From: Phorcus lineatus
Lineage: Eukaryota; Mollusca; Gastropoda; Trochida; Trochidae
Assembly (NCBI GenBank): GCA_921293015.1
Contig: OV121090.1
Coordinates: 1,054,001 to 1,118,000 of the forward strand
Length of the DNA: 64,000 nt
Direction of reading: 5' to 3'
In this document: positions 26,731-40,555 of the stretch, piece by piece
Position numbering within the stretch: the first letter of the stretch is position 1
How the letters are laid out: every line of letters begins with the position of its first letter
The notes under the pieces: model-generated
Databases searched by the model: none
What the model was told of the DNA's origin: nothing
What the model saw: only the letters and a program-made list of their open reading frames with translations
Position numbers and translations under genes: made by a program

Positions 26731-27614
26731 AACCTTTTTTACAATCTATTGATTTTGAAAAAAACTCCATGGAGAATTTACCTTAATAAGAAGTGAGCTT
26801 AAGGTTAGTCACAGCATGACACTGACATGGAGAAATAAGTTGTCGAAAATCTTATAATAATTTTATATAGAGTAGAATCGTTCATTTATTTGATTTAAAA
26901 AAGTCAAATCCTGATTAGTATCCGATTGAAGCACTTTCTACAACATTTCGTTACAAACTAAGCTACGAAAATACTTACTTTAAAACCTAGTCTTTAGTCA
27001 GACAATTCAATTTATTAGTATCCAGTCCAGTTTACAATTTCTCTACAAAACTAAAGTCATAGTTATTTTTTTTAAAACAACGTCAAACCGTTTTCATAAA
27101 TACCTTCAAAGTGTTCTTATATTTCTAAAGGATCTTTCTGATGCGAAGGTTCAAAATTCACAGTAGTTTAGTGCAAACCTTTTTAAAAATAGTATTAGAA
27201 CCTACACTGAAAGACAGCACGATTGCAGTGGAAACCTTAAATAAGTAACTCCCCGAACTCGTTTCTTTGTAAAACTAATGTTGCTTGATCTTAACTTTGG
27301 CAGGTGGTTGAAGATGTCCATGTTGACATCAAAATCAATTTCAAAATTGCTTTTAAATGAAAGAGATATTGGTGTCTTTTACTGTACATAATTCTGTTAT
27401 AATCAATTGACACCTTTAAAATGTATAATTATGACGTTATATAATCAGCCAATATTTGACTCAGTCATATAGTATTTTACTCAATCTGAGGCAATACTGT
27501 TACAAAAATCACGACATCTAAACGGACGTCCTTTGTAACTGGTTATGACTTCATAAGACATCACATAAGAGTAATCACAGAATGAAAATAGATTCCTCAT
27601 TCATAACATGAAGG

Positions 27615-27720
27615 GTCCCATTTAGAAAATTAAATCAGGAGCGAGACCGCCCAGACGTGCTTATACATCTCAGAGTAGGTTTTTGTTTAAGTTTTTGGAG
27701 ACCACACTTCAGAGCTTTTG
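27615..27720 (+). repeat. Dispersed module, copy 5 of 5 (after block D)
   Basis: Contains AGAAAATTAAATCAGGAG, AGACGTGCTTATACATCTCA and GTTTAAGTTTTTGGA, matching copies at 4561, 7118, 11305 and 13424. It shows that the A/B and C/D families share a piece. Confidence 0.7.
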
Positions 27721-27730
27721 TGGCCTGTGG

Positions 27731-30700
27731 CTTGGGCTAGGGTTACATTAGGCTAAGAGGTTTAGCTTCCAAGGGGTAGAGATAAGAGGGAATGGCAACA
27801 ACCTGTTTCCCATCAATCGGTTAGTTTGCGATTTTCATATCTATAATGAGTTGTAATAACATTCAAATTGAAATCAGCATTTCAGATCGTTCGAAAAAAA
27901 ATTACAAAATGAAAAAAATCATTTAGAAAAAGATATGAATATCATTTCATTTCAACAATGATATAACAACAAGCAGCATCACTATTTTACCATTCATCAA
28001 ACAAATGATGTGAATACTAAAAACTATATCTTACCTACAAAAGCAGAAGCCGTAAAATTATAGGTAAGACAAACAAATACCATCATATTGATTTTCTCTA
28101 ATATTGAGGTATTTGAAAAAATATTGGTTTCATTGAGGTATAATCTGACTAGAAAGGAAAATCTACCTAGAAGATTCAGTTGATGATTGACTCAATTTAA
28201 CCAGTGTACTTTTACATAAAAAGGTCAGCATGAGTATCTCAAGTTGGTTCAACAAATCATTGATCTCAAAAGAAATGCTATTAAGGATACAAAAATCCTC
28301 GGCGATATGCGTGCTTCTTTATAGAGATATTCAAATGGAAGGAACATTTACTCTTGATAGAAAAACGTTATGATGGAATTTTGACAGGCAAGGAACATTA
28401 TTGATATCTGTTTTGGTAAACTGATACTACCCTTGAGGAATCCAATTATCTGATTAAATACTAGAATTATAGTAGCCATGTCTGCATCAGCCTGATCATT
28501 GGATTACCTGAAGGTTGAGGGGTTTGTTGGTTGCTGGTCATGGTCTTCAATTGATCGATTTCATGGAAGTGAGGAAACGTAGATTGATGAAAAGCTATTA
28601 GACAGAACAGAAGGATTTTGACAAAAAGTCTTTTTACGGTGGGAGATGGCAAGATATGTATTTAGTTTGAAGTTATAGCACCTTTATGATTTGGTGATCT
28701 ACAGCTACATTATTTTACCTGCTTGGGTTGAAGATGACAGTTGTCTTGAATGGTTAGATTATTATTTTAATGAAACTAATTAGTTGTTCAAAAATATATT
28801 TTATTACGTCAAAAAAGCATTATGATGGCGAAAGAGATTGTAGTAAAACTCTTTTTAGATAATGTAGCCGATGCGTAATTCAGTTGTCCATGTAAACCAG
28901 TACAAGTACATTAGCAGCGTTGCCTGCATTATCTTGACATTCTGATATCCTAAGCAGTAGTCTTGGCTTGTCATATATTTTTCTCTACACGGGTTCCTGG
29001 TTGATAAGAGCAAAGAAAACACACATTAAATATAATAATTCATTTAATAATATCGCAAAAGTGGCCGTAGTGAGGTGTTAGTGATAATTTCTAAATATTG
29101 TGATAATTGACTCAACAAAACTCCCTTGTGTTCAAAATTCTATTAGTAGGATTTGAATCTCGCATTACTTTTCATCACCGATTACCATCACCAATGATTA
29201 GAAGTTCAAATCAAGACCACAATAACTTATTTTTATAACCATTTCTATGAAATAAATTTTGAGAGGCAGAAATTTCGATATGTGAAAAGTTCCTCTGAAA
29301 TAAGATTGGGTTTATCAATTGGAAGTGGAAAAGTCCATGAATTCTCAATATTCATTGCACTCACTGCACTTTTTGACAATTTAACAAGAAAAGGACATTA
29401 TTAACATGTCTGTAATATTATGTCAAAGTCAAAGTCACAACGTTGTAAAACACGCATAGGATGCTAGTATTGAGTGAAGATAATAATTTTCATTTCACAG
29501 TCTGTCCTTGATTACCTATGATTTACATTACATTGATTAATTCTTTGCATATAATAAACAATTTCTATATATTTGTAATTCATTTTGGAACTCTTTTTCA
29601 TGCTCATTTATGTGTGAAAATTATTTGTCATTACGAATAATTGTGAAATGGCATAAGAAATAATTCTAATTTTGTTATTCAATTGTAGGTTTCGAATTGT
29701 AAGGAAAAAAATATATTCACATCTTAATATTTTCATTTTATTTTGTAAAATAAAGTGTAATGATCTGAACTATTTCACCTGGTGACTTCAAGTTAGATTC
29801 TATTACAGCGCAATAAAAATATGAGGTATCAAACAAAATTATTTCTACTCATAGAAAACATTCTAGATATTCATTTCTTTAAGGTCTTAATTACAAATGT
29901 ATTGTCTCTATCAGTGTAGTTACTAAAACTGTAACGATACAAATAATTTCAATTTTCGCATCCGAAAGATAATTTGTTAGAAATATAAAACAAATATTGA
30001 AGGCGTTTTTGAAAACAGTGTACCTTTAAAGGGGCAGTAGCACGCTTTTATAAATGATTAAAGTGATTTCATGAAAAAAAATCTTTTCAATTGCAAGACA
30101 AATTCTGTAATCAAAAGGAGCAGCTTTAATACGAACATAACATGATACCTTAAGTTATGCAAATCAATTTCAGTACCTAAAATGATTAACGGTGTTCACT
30201 AATGTCCACCAGTGGTGTTTGCTTGACTCTTGGCTATTTTATGTACCACGATGGATGATCAGGTTGATCAATGACATTTTTAACCTTCCGAATATAATAC
30301 ATTTGGCATGAACTAATGTTTATTGGGGAAAGCTTGAAGAAGAAAAATCTTCCAAAAACGTACGACCGCCCCTTAATGGCTTTTCAAAAAGACGAACAAG
30401 AGACATGTTACATACGTTTCAATAACTATGACCTTAGTTATTTGAATGAATTGTGAAATAGAATCTACCCATCCGTTGGCTTTTGACGCTTTTAGTCTCT
30501 AAGTTGGAATCTAAAATGTTGCAGAGCTCGGAAAGAACTTCAGTTGAATACAAAACAGCATTTGGCCTCGTGATATCTGTACAGATAATTTATTGGTATT
30601 GTACAGATACATTATCAAGCAGTGGCGTTGATTTACATATTTCACAGAGTGACTTGTGTGTCGTATTACTTTCTATGAACAATTACTTTGAGAATCTTGT

Positions 30701-31756
30701 ACAACAATCTTACTTCAACATCTGTCTTATCTGTTGGCCTCTTATCATTATCATTACATCTTATAGAGAGTAGAGTACTCGTTCAAATTGTTATACAGTA
30801 TTGGGGAAGTCGTTAGGAACGATGTTATTTTATCCTTCCAACATGAATGAACTAACTAACTCGTAAACGAAATGTTAGTTTTAAGAAATTTGCTGAAGGT
30901 TCTTTTAACAGCCCAATAATTAATAATTTGATATTTGGTCAAGAGCATGAAAGACAAAATGCTACATGAAACGGCGGTGAAGGATTCAAGAAAAAGGTTC
31001 TCTTTGATGTTTTTAAAAAGTTACTATTACTTCATCTCTTAATAGGCTTTTGAAAAACTGTTATAACATTATTCCAACCAAATCGTCTGTATCCACAAAC
31101 ATGCTGTTATATTTCAACAACAACATACATATTCTTTAAAACAACGCCTAGCACTAGTCATTCTTTTGAAAGTTCCCGACAAAATAATGGTGAGATTATC
31201 TTTCCAGTTCCTTGTTATTGATGTCCAGTGGGACATGTTCAACAAGTATGAGTACTTAGTGTTAGAAAACCAACCATTGATTCACTCACTCCATGAGAGC
31301 TATGTCCTCCACCACAGAAATACTACCACTAGCAGATTCTTAACTTACATTTGGAATGTGCAAAACATGTGGGAGTATAAACGTGTCTGGTTCAGTTTCT
31401 TTGAAGTTGATTTGATTTGGAAGGATGCAGAGATACATTACTATTATATCTCATGGTTGGTTTAGCGAAACTAGGGACAACCTTTTAATCCAGTTTCCTT
31501 CAACAGATACACATTAGCTTATAAAACTTTTAATCATCTATTAAGATGACATCATCTAAATCTTCTTTCCTTATTTGTTTATTTTGTTTCCTTTAGTTTC
31601 GCTTTATTAGGTTAAGTTGGTTCATCGCGATAGTGTTGAGGCTAAGACCTAAATGGAAAACGTTTGTGATATTTTTACTTCCTCAGTAAACAGTTCTGTG
31701 CAAAATTGTTTTTTTCTAGAGGTAATAGACATGTGAAATGTAGGGAACTAACTACC
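27731..31756. other. No supported gene
   Basis: Mostly AT-rich unique-looking sequence. Frames at 30483-30773 and 31166-31465 (96 and 99 codons) show no domain I recognise and lack coding-like base composition. Confidence 0.6.
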
Positions 31757-32150
31757 CCGAAAGCAGTCCTTACTGTTTCAACTAGAGCTCACTTCATTAG
31801 AATTGTAGCAGTTGTTTTCTCGATTGAAAAGGAGGCAATTGAGGGGTAGATGAGATTTGAACAAAACAAATCATTCTAGTCTCTGGCGTGAATACATTCG
31901 GCTTGCCTTGAGACGCGTTAAACAGAGGATGTTACAATCTAAGAGTAACTTTATCTGGTAAAGGTATTAAGTGAAAGGATCTTACATAATAGAATTATCC
32001 GAAGGACATAATGTCGCCATCAGTTCTCCCTTAATGCTTTATTTGAAGAAGGGAAGAGGAGAAAAACTAATCATCGACAGGGAGGTTGATAGGACTCGTT
32101 CTTTGTAAGGATCTGTGAGAATGAGGTTTATAGATTATCTGGTCTCCATC
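31757..32150 (-). repeat. Inverted copy F of the C/D/E repeat end
   Basis: The reverse complement reads CCAGATAATCTATAAACCTC, then GGAGAACTGATGGCGACATT, then GCCGAATGTATTCACGCC, then GAGCTCTAGTTGAAACAGT. These occur in the same order as 33445-33875 and 17702-18160. E and F form an inverted pair separated by about 1.3 kb. Confidence 0.8.
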
Positions 32151-32899
32151 AAGGAGATGGATGTTCACTTATGAACGGCATTTTGAATTGGTTTGACAAA
32201 TATAGTCCTCACAAATTAATCATGTGTACATAATTTTCCGACTATGAATTAAGTTTGACTTTACATTGCTGTAAACTTATCTGTTCCATGTGTAAGTCCC
32301 GTTTAACTCGTGTCTGAAATCTGAAATTAACCTTCAACTAGCATAAAATAAAGACACAATCAGTTTCTGAAAGGTTATGAATCAGCTGTTAAGTTTCTTA
32401 GGAGATCTTACATGAGTGTCTCTGTCATACTGTATTTACTGGTTTCATTTTACCGTGCATCGTGAATTAAAATAGGCTTTAATTTTGATTAAGTGTGAAT
32501 GTTTAAGCTTATGATATTTTAAACGCTGAGACTGTGACGGATATTCATATACTGTTTCGCTCATTTATGATATAAGAAGTTGTTTGCATTGAAACAAACA
32601 ATAAATGCTATGAGTACAAAATGGTAATAAGTAGGATACGAAACTCGTTCCCCTTTCATGTCGAGTTTATATTCTTTGTCATATATTTTGGTTTGTCCCT
32701 GGCAATGGGTTGGGACAAAGGAATTTGTTTTCACTCGGTACATAAGCTTTTTAGATACCCTATGGATACGACATGAAGCATGAAGATAGTTTTGAATACG
32801 TAGATAGCTTTACACGCGTAACAGAGTAAGAAACTTTGTGTTTTTATGGAATGTTTTTTAATCCTATATAACAACAGTATAATGTCTACTGATAGACTG

Positions 32900-33880
32900 T
32901 GTATATATAGACTCTCACAGAATGAACTACATCATCTTCGGGTGTTACAAAGGTAAATTTCATCAGTGCTGAATTAGTGATGTCGATGCCATGACACACA
33001 TCTGCTGCTTGCAACTATCTGGGCCTTGCTCTAACTGGGCCACTGGGGACCTTCCCGTCCGAATGAAACATTATGTACTACATATGTATGCAATACGGAT
33101 ATCCTTTCTAATTCTGATTTATTTCTTCGGAGTTGCCATATTTTTTACCTATGAGGGCAATGATATTGGGGTTCATAACATTTTTACGATGCCCTTGGGC
33201 AAAATACCAATTTTTCTTAGTGAGTCGACGCCAGAATTTTATGTCCTCAAATAATATTGCCTTCGAAATGCGGTGAAGTTAGACAGGCGGTCGATGTTAG
33301 AACTACATTTATTAAAGTGAACTTTATGACTGAAGAACATAATACAAGTGAGTAAGTCATATATACTATGTTTACGGCTCTTGAATATAAGTGATAAAAT
33401 ACTAACATACATACACTCGTGTCGTTCTCATGCTAGAGGAAGTAATCACCATAATATCTTTAAACCTAACTCTCTCAGATCCTTTTACAATAAGATCCTT
33501 ATAAAAATCCATGTAAATGATGATCTGAGTTTTTGTACTCTTCACTTGTCATATAAAGAATTAATGAAGAACTAATGGAGACATTATGTCGTCCTGATAG
33601 TTTGATTATGTGAGATTTTGTCACGTAATGCCTTCTCCAGATACAGTTATTCTCACATGCTATCACCCTGTGGATGACGTGTCGCCAACCCAACAGAGGC
33701 AGAATGTATGCACGCACGTTGCTGGAATGATCAACGGAAGTTCTGCCCAAATCTTGTCTACCCTCATTTACCTCCCCTCCACTTGACAAAACACCTGTAA
33801 ATACTATATTCCGGTCGCTGCTCCTAATTAAGCGAGCTCCGGTTGAAACAGTGGGAAGTGCTTTCAGTACAACTAGTTCC
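32900..33880 (+). repeat. Copy E of the C/D repeat (shortened)
   Basis: 32980-33075 matches C 16855-16945 and D 25870-25960 (shared CATCTGCTG, then GGGGACCTTCC and a GAATGAAA end). 33445-33880 matches C 17702-18160, including GAAGAACTAATGGAGACATT, GTCACGTAATGCC and GGTTGAAACAGT. The intervening sequence is shorter than in C. Open frames here (32991-33254, 33843-34094) are not kept open in C or D, so they are not called genes. Confidence 0.8.
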
Positions 33881-35739
33881 AGAGCTTATTAAAGCTAACT
33901 CTATTCCAATCAATACAACACTGTGTGGAGTTCGTTCTTCACTCAACCGGGAATCCTATATTCCTCCTACTCAGCAGCACGGTTTTTCTGACGTCGTCAT
34001 CGCTCCAAGCAACACAGCCGTCCCGAACTCATATGAGAGACTCCGAACTCGGTTTTTGGACTCCCGGCACTGGAGTTGTGTTGACGCCGTGTAAAGTACA
34101 AGCTAATCTTAACTTGTTGATCTATGGATAGTTTATCGCTCAGGTAAGCTTGAATTTTCAACGATTAATTCAATAATCAACATTTGTATTTTAAATGTTG
34201 ATTTGTATTTAAAATGTTCTAATTGTATACATAAAATCAGCTGCTTGTTAAAACAAACCCAGTATTAGTTATGACTTTTAATGACACTTCAACGTAAACG
34301 TATTGATTAATCCTTTTTCAATGTAAGAAAGTGACAACGCGAGTTGTTCTAACAGAGACATGATCAACTATCAACACAACAATCGTAAGGGAAACGGTAA
34401 ACACGATGTCAAGAATAATCACTAACATGATTTGCCTGCAAATATTCCATTCATAGTATCGACGATTCCATTATATTCGACGAGCTGTATTTAGCGAGTG
34501 TTATTGATACGACCAGACCAGATCGATTCCCTATCAAATCACAGATCGAGTCACATTACTGCTCCATTGGTGCCAATATTGTGATTGACAGGCGATCTCT
34601 GTGGAGGTTACTGTTACCATCTGGCAGTATCACCAATCATTTTGATGTTCTTATACTCATGTGTCAAATTTAACAATGGAATCATTTTTGTGCAAAGATA
34701 TTGGCTATATCGCCATGACCTTTAAACAACCTTCATATTCTTGAGATAGATTTGTCGTTCTATGCGAGACCTAAAAACAAAATTTACATTTCGTATGTGT
34801 ATATGGAGTTTATATTTCAAAGAAAAATATTTGTCAGGTGAATTCTTAAGAGTAGGCCTAGCATGAAATGTGAATATAATTTTCTGATTTATTAAAAGAA
34901 ATATGCTGAAGGTGCTTCACTTTTGTAATTGTCAAGGTAATTTATTTTGGGTTTGACAGTAGAAAGAAACAAGTTGAATTCTAATAAAATGTTAAGTACT
35001 TTCTGTTTCCTTTAGACAATTCTTGTCGGCATAAAAAGATTTTATCATTACCGTTCAATGTAGAGTCACCAAAAACAATAATCGTGTTGATTAAAAGAAA
35101 AAGGTATAGAAAAGCGTATCCAGGTGACGTCTAGTATGTGAAGGTCACGGATAAATATTAAGGTCACGGGTCTGGCATGGTAATCGAGCACTATTGCATG
35201 TTGGCCTAGAAATAATTAATAAAAGAACCCGTTGGTTCATCTATTACCACTGAAGTGGGCACGGAGGGATTGATGCATTCTGTCAGTCGTGGTTATAAAC
35301 TTAATCGATACTGATAGGAGTTCAAGGAGGTTTACAAGAAAGTAATTCCATATTTTGATTAACTGTATCTTTATTAAAATCAAATGTATCGATTATCGTT
35401 TCTAAGTGACTACAAACAAGATGGAAACTATCTAATTTTATCTTTAAACATTTTGAAACATATTTCTATCTCAAACTGAACAAAGGGTTTTAGGAACTTT
35501 TTTATATGATTGCATTGGTTTCATTTGATCAGTGAACTTCAAATGTTTTGTTATTGACTTAAACGATAAATCAATTCTGAATTCCATATAAACTGGTTCT
35601 TTTTAATATTCCACCAAAATGAAAGTGTTTACATACATGTACGTAAATGAGGTTACCAACTTAAAGGCACCACTTAAAACACTGTAAAGCTAAAAGATAA
35701 ACCAAATACTTCCGAAATTAAATATTGAGATCAAATGTG

Positions 35740-36056
35740 TAACTTACATTTGCTTTTCAGCAGTTAATTGTTAGTCTAAAAACCTGTTACTCAAAAGTCA
35801 ATAAATATCATTTTGTCCAAATATTTTACTAATCATAAATTCAAACCAATAATGTAACTAACGTTTTCCTTAAAATTCTATCCTATGAAAACTGAGGCGA
35901 GTTACCTTAAAGTCAACAATCATCAATGTGTCCAAATATTTTACAAAAGCATGTCTAGAAATCCATAATGTAACTAATCTTTCTCTTGCCATTTCTCCCC
36001 TATAAAAGTCGAGGAAGGTTACCCAAAGTCAACAACCTTGGCTGTGTGTAAATATG
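35740..36056. repeat. About 115-bp tandem units, 2-3 diverged copies
   Basis: TGTCCAAAT-type markers at about 35814, 35929 and 36044 and AATGTAACTAA markers show a period near 115. Each unit has AAAGTCAACAA or a variant before the marker. Confidence 0.65.
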
Positions 36057-36818
36057 CTGAAGCCAGTCTTACTCTCTTTATTGAATTCTGAAGAGAAGGC
36101 TGGACATCTTTAGATCGTTGACAGCCCCATCACACATAGAGCTTAACAGCACAGGGATAGAACACTCGCTCTGAAAGCCTGTCTTCTAATTGCATTTTAC
36201 TCAAGCTTTGAACAACCAGGCTTGCGGCCCAGTTGCATTCAACTGCTTCTACATCAGCGAAGCTTCCACAGAACTTTCTTTACATTAACCTTCCACTAGA
36301 TCGATGCCGGTATTGTATTTTGCTGGGTGTGTGGAGAACAATACGTATCGTGTTAGACATTAAAGCTTTGTACACAGGAAAGACTTACAGCTATATAGGG
36401 AGACATTGGGTAAATATTAACTTGTTTCCCGGGAATGACTGCGGCTCTTTAGTAAATGGTAATCTCGTTATAGTAAAGTACGGTGTTTGATGATCGGCAA
36501 AGTGGGTTGCTCACAGGTGGGAATATATATCGATATAGAAACTATCATATTCTCAAACGTTTGTAAAATAAGGTTGGTCAAATAAGAGACATTTGTTAAA
36601 TTGTGAGGTCAATATAAGGAGGTTTGAGAAGTTTGAGACGGGTCGTAGGCAAAATATCTATATATAAAATTGTAGTATCAAGCTTATGACCTTTAACTCA
36701 GGGCTTCACACATGTTTATAAGTCATTCAAATTTGAAATGCATACTAGGGACTGAATTATTTTGGTCATGGTAAATGTGGAAAATAAGCATGTTGCAGAT
36801 CCATTTGTGGTTTGCTTT

Positions 36819-36896
36819 ATCTATTTTCGGCAAATAACAATATAACTATTCAAATAAACAGAACATTTTTTATATCTATTTTCGGCAAATAACAAC
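36819..36896. repeat. Short direct repeat (55-bp spacing)
   Basis: TATCTATTTTCGGCAAATAA occurs at about 36819 and 36874. Confidence 0.85.
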
Positions 36897-37029
36897 TACA
36901 CATCAAACAAATGTATGATAACACTTACATATTCCTAACACCATTAATTTAATAATATAGATCTAAATGTACATTTAGATAATCATTTGTCTACAAACAT
37001 TCTTTCTTAAAAATAAGTCAAATTAAGTT

Positions 37030-37210
37030 TTTCAGTTAATTGACAACCAGCATTCGGAGAAGATTCAGTTAATACCGGTAGACAACCGACATTCGAACAA
37101 GTTTTAGTTAAATGACAAATAACATTCGAACAAGTTTCAGTTAAATGACAAATAACATTCGGACAAATTTCGGTTAATTGACAACCAACATTCGGACAAG
37201 TGTCAAATGA
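37030..37210. repeat. About 33-35-bp minisatellite, five diverged copies
   Basis: Repeated ACATTCGAACAAGTTTCAGT and TTAAATGACAAATA-like halves. Confidence 0.85.
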
Positions 37211-38015
37211 ATGGTAAATTTATCTTGTCATTGTGAAATTAACGAATAACTATGACATTGAGGCGCCAAAAATATATCATTAGCTCTGAATTAATGCCTC
37301 TTTAAATACCTGATATCAAGCAGATATGGTTCGACACTAAATGAGTCATCAATGACCACAAACTGAAAACAGACGGGTAGAGCAGTATCACCTTGCTATA
37401 AAAAAAAACTATCACTGTTGTGTAGTCTGATACTTGAAACATTCAGATATATTATGATTCCATATATATTTGCTTCAAGTATTATGTTTTAAACTTGCAA
37501 ACTTTCCCCAAACACCATCTATATCTTTACCAAAGGAAAGGTTGGAGATGAAGCTGCGGTAAACAAGAAGCTCGATAAAACGTGTGAGAGTTGCTTTATA
37601 AAAACCAACGAGTTAAAAAACTTGTAACTGCAGATGTCCATGTTAATGTAGCGACGTAAGCGATCTGACAAGGCATGAGAGCAATCGATTTCTAAGCAAA
37701 CACTCAGCCCCCAATTACATATCTTTACACTAAACTGCTTCACCACATGCTTAAAACGTTTAAACATGTTAGTTATTCATATGATAAAACTCCGTGGTTA
37801 TAAAGTCCTTCTGGAAAGTGAAGGAATTAAGACCCTGGAGGAAAGACGGATATAAAAAACAAGGTGGTATTAACTTATCATTGCTTTCAGTTTATCTAGC
37901 GAGGCAAGATGCTCTTCCTTCACCTGGCATGGCAGTTCTTAATTGAACATCTTTATGTTATGTCCAGATTAAACATAGAAAAGGCACAGATAAGACGGGA
38001 GTGTGCTGGTCCATG

Positions 38016-39440
38016 AACTAGAATAACTAGAATAACTAGGAAAACTTGAAAAACTGGGATAACTAGAATAACTAGAATAACTGGAATCAAAAGAATAACT
38101 GGAATAACTGGAACACCTAGAACAACTGGAATAACTAGAATAACTAGAATAACTGGAATAACTAGAATAATTAGAATAGCTAGAACAACTGGAATAACTA
38201 GAATAACTGGAAGAACTCGAATAACTAGAATAACAAGAATAACTAGAAGAACTGGAATAACTAGAATAACTAGAATAACTGGAATAAAAAGAATACCTGG
38301 AATAAAAAGAATAACTGGAATAACTGGAATAACTAGAACACCTAGAACAACTGGAATAACTAGAATAACTAGAATAAATGGAATAACTAGAATGATTAGA
38401 ATAGCTAGAACAACTGGAATAAAAAAATAACTGGAAGAACTTAAATAACTAGAATAACAAGGAGAGCTAGAGCAACTGGAATAACTAGAATAACTGGAAT
38501 AAAAAGAATAACTGGAATAACTGGAATAAAAAGAATAACTGGAATAACTAAAACACCTAGAACAACTGGAATAACTAGAATAACTAGAGTAACTGGAATA
38601 GAAAAAATAACTGGAATAACTAGAACACCTAGAACAACTGGAAGAACTAGAATAATTAGAATAGCTAGAACAACTGGAATAAAAGAAGAACTGGAAGAAC
38701 TGGAATAACTAGAGTAACAAGAATAGCTAGAACAACTGGAATAACTAGAATAGCTAGAACAACTGGAATAACTAGAATAACTAGAATAGCTAGAATAGCT
38801 TGAAAAACTGGAATAACTAGAATAACTGGAATAAAAAGAATAACTGGAATAACTGGAACAACTAGAACACCTAGAACAACTGGAATAACTAGAATAAATG
38901 GAATAACTAGAATGATTAGAATAGCTAGAACAACTGGAATAAAAAAATAACTGGAAGAACTCGAATAACTAGAATAACAAGGAGAGCTAGAGCAACTGGC
39001 ATAACTAGAATAACTGGAATAAAAAGAATAACTGGAATAACTGGAATAAAAAGAATAACTGGAATAACTGGAATAACTGGAATAACTAAAACACCTAGAG
39101 CAACTGGAATAACTAGAATAACTAGAATAACTAGAGTAACTGGAATAAAAAAAATAACTGGAATAACTAGAACACCTAGAACAACTGGAAGAACTAGAAT
39201 AACTAGAATAATTAGAATAGCTAGAACAACTGGAATAAAAGAAGAACTGGAAGAACTGGAATAACTAGAATAACAAGAATAGCTAGAACAATTGGAATAA
39301 CTAGAATAACTAGAATAGCTAGAACAACTGGAATAACTGGAATAACTAGAATAATTAGAATAGCTAGAACAACTGGAATAACTAGAATAACTAGAATAGC
39401 TAGAATAGCTGGGAAAACTGGAATAACTAGAATAACTGAA
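38016..39440. repeat. 1.4-kb minisatellite of 9-bp AATAACTAG/AATAACTGG units with higher-order repeat
   Basis: Built throughout from variants of the 9-mer AATAACTAG / AATAACTGG / AACACCTAG / AATAAAAAG. The rare marker AATGATTAGAATAGCT occurs at 38391 and 38911 (520 apart). AAACACCTAG occurs at 38551 and 39089 (538 apart, one 18-bp gain). A second-order unit of about 520-540 bp is therefore duplicated. No coding role is apparent. Confidence 0.92.
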
Positions 39441-40555
39441 ATAGAATTTTTTTGAAACTATAGTCGAAATTTGATGCTTACGGTTATGTTTTACCTTTAA
39501 TATCTAAATCGACAAAACCTCAGCTCAAAGGTTGTAGGTTACAATAACCCACATCGCCACTTTGTTACATATTTAATTTTTATGAACTGTTATTTGTGTT
39601 GAAAGTTATATTCACGGCTCTTATTGTTAAAAATATTACGCTAATTCCAGGACATTTGCTGAATCGCTTCAATCTTCAAGTCTTTTCTATTAATATTAGA
39701 TTGATGTCACGCAGTACATAAAGTGTAGTGATTTAGCATACAAAGCATTTTGTAAATGTCGCTTTCTTCCTTAATATCAATGGTATCATAATAGACTGTC
39801 GCGTAAATATTTCACACTTTAACAAATACTTGTTGTATAAATTAGTACAATCAAAAGCATCGAAAGTTATATCCTTTTCCTTTTAATATCACAAATCACT
39901 TCAAATGTCAAACAGTCTGATAAATGGGTCTTTTGAAAGACCTCAATCCAATTGCGAACTTCGTTTGGAAAGTTTACAGCATTTTTCGAGGATGTACGGT
40001 TATCAATCTTCAATCCCAATTTACTTGCTGATCAACATTTATCCATTACAATATTACCACTAAACTCTTAAGGGCAAGTTGGGTTCTCACTGTATTACTC
40101 CTGAGAATTTTCATCAGGAAAACCTTACTGAAATCACTGAAATAAGGATTGTGCTTTACTTTCAGATTTCTAATCAAACTTTCTGAGCAAGTGCTGAAAC
40201 TAACTATTTTAAAATCACCTTTACCCTCCACACATTTCGAAACCTCGTACAGAGCTGTATCATTGTATTGTTCTTTTATAAGAGACTCAAAATCATGAAT
40301 TTTCAGGAAATATTTTTTACCGATGAAAAGTCCCAGGGGTGACTGTGAAGTGTTTCGGGATATTAAGTGTAATCCTGATAAATAATATTAAAAAACGGTC
40401 CACAGTTCCCTGAACCTCTACAGAACATTTGTAACAACAGGTCAACAACGTTACTGATATGATAACACTTGACCAGGGCCATTTAAACCATCCGAAAATA
40501 ACTGTTGGCATTTTATTCATTGTAACTATTTACCCTTCCCCGCATCAATGCTCAT
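39441..40555. other. Sequence between the minisatellite and the candidate promoter, no supported feature
   Basis: AT-rich; only short minus-strand frames (40046-40231, 40317-40520) without motifs. Distal promoter elements of the transporter gene could lie here but cannot be singled out. Confidence 0.55.

Larger units (their letters stand above)
33881..38015. other. No supported gene; several short tandem repeats
   Basis: Apart from the repeats at 35740-36056, 36819-36896 and 37030-37210, there is AT-rich sequence with AAGGTCACGG twice at about 35140-35170 (nuclear-receptor-like half sites, spacing 13). No coding region recognised. Confidence 0.6.

Noticed and set aside
32991..33254. 87-codon frame with a hydrophobic stretch
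   Set aside because: It lies in repeat copy E; the same region in C and D has stops, so no selection for the frame is visible.
33843..34131. Two overlapping frames of 83 and 68 codons
   Set aside because: Partly within repeat E, no motif, and overlapping frames suggest chance.
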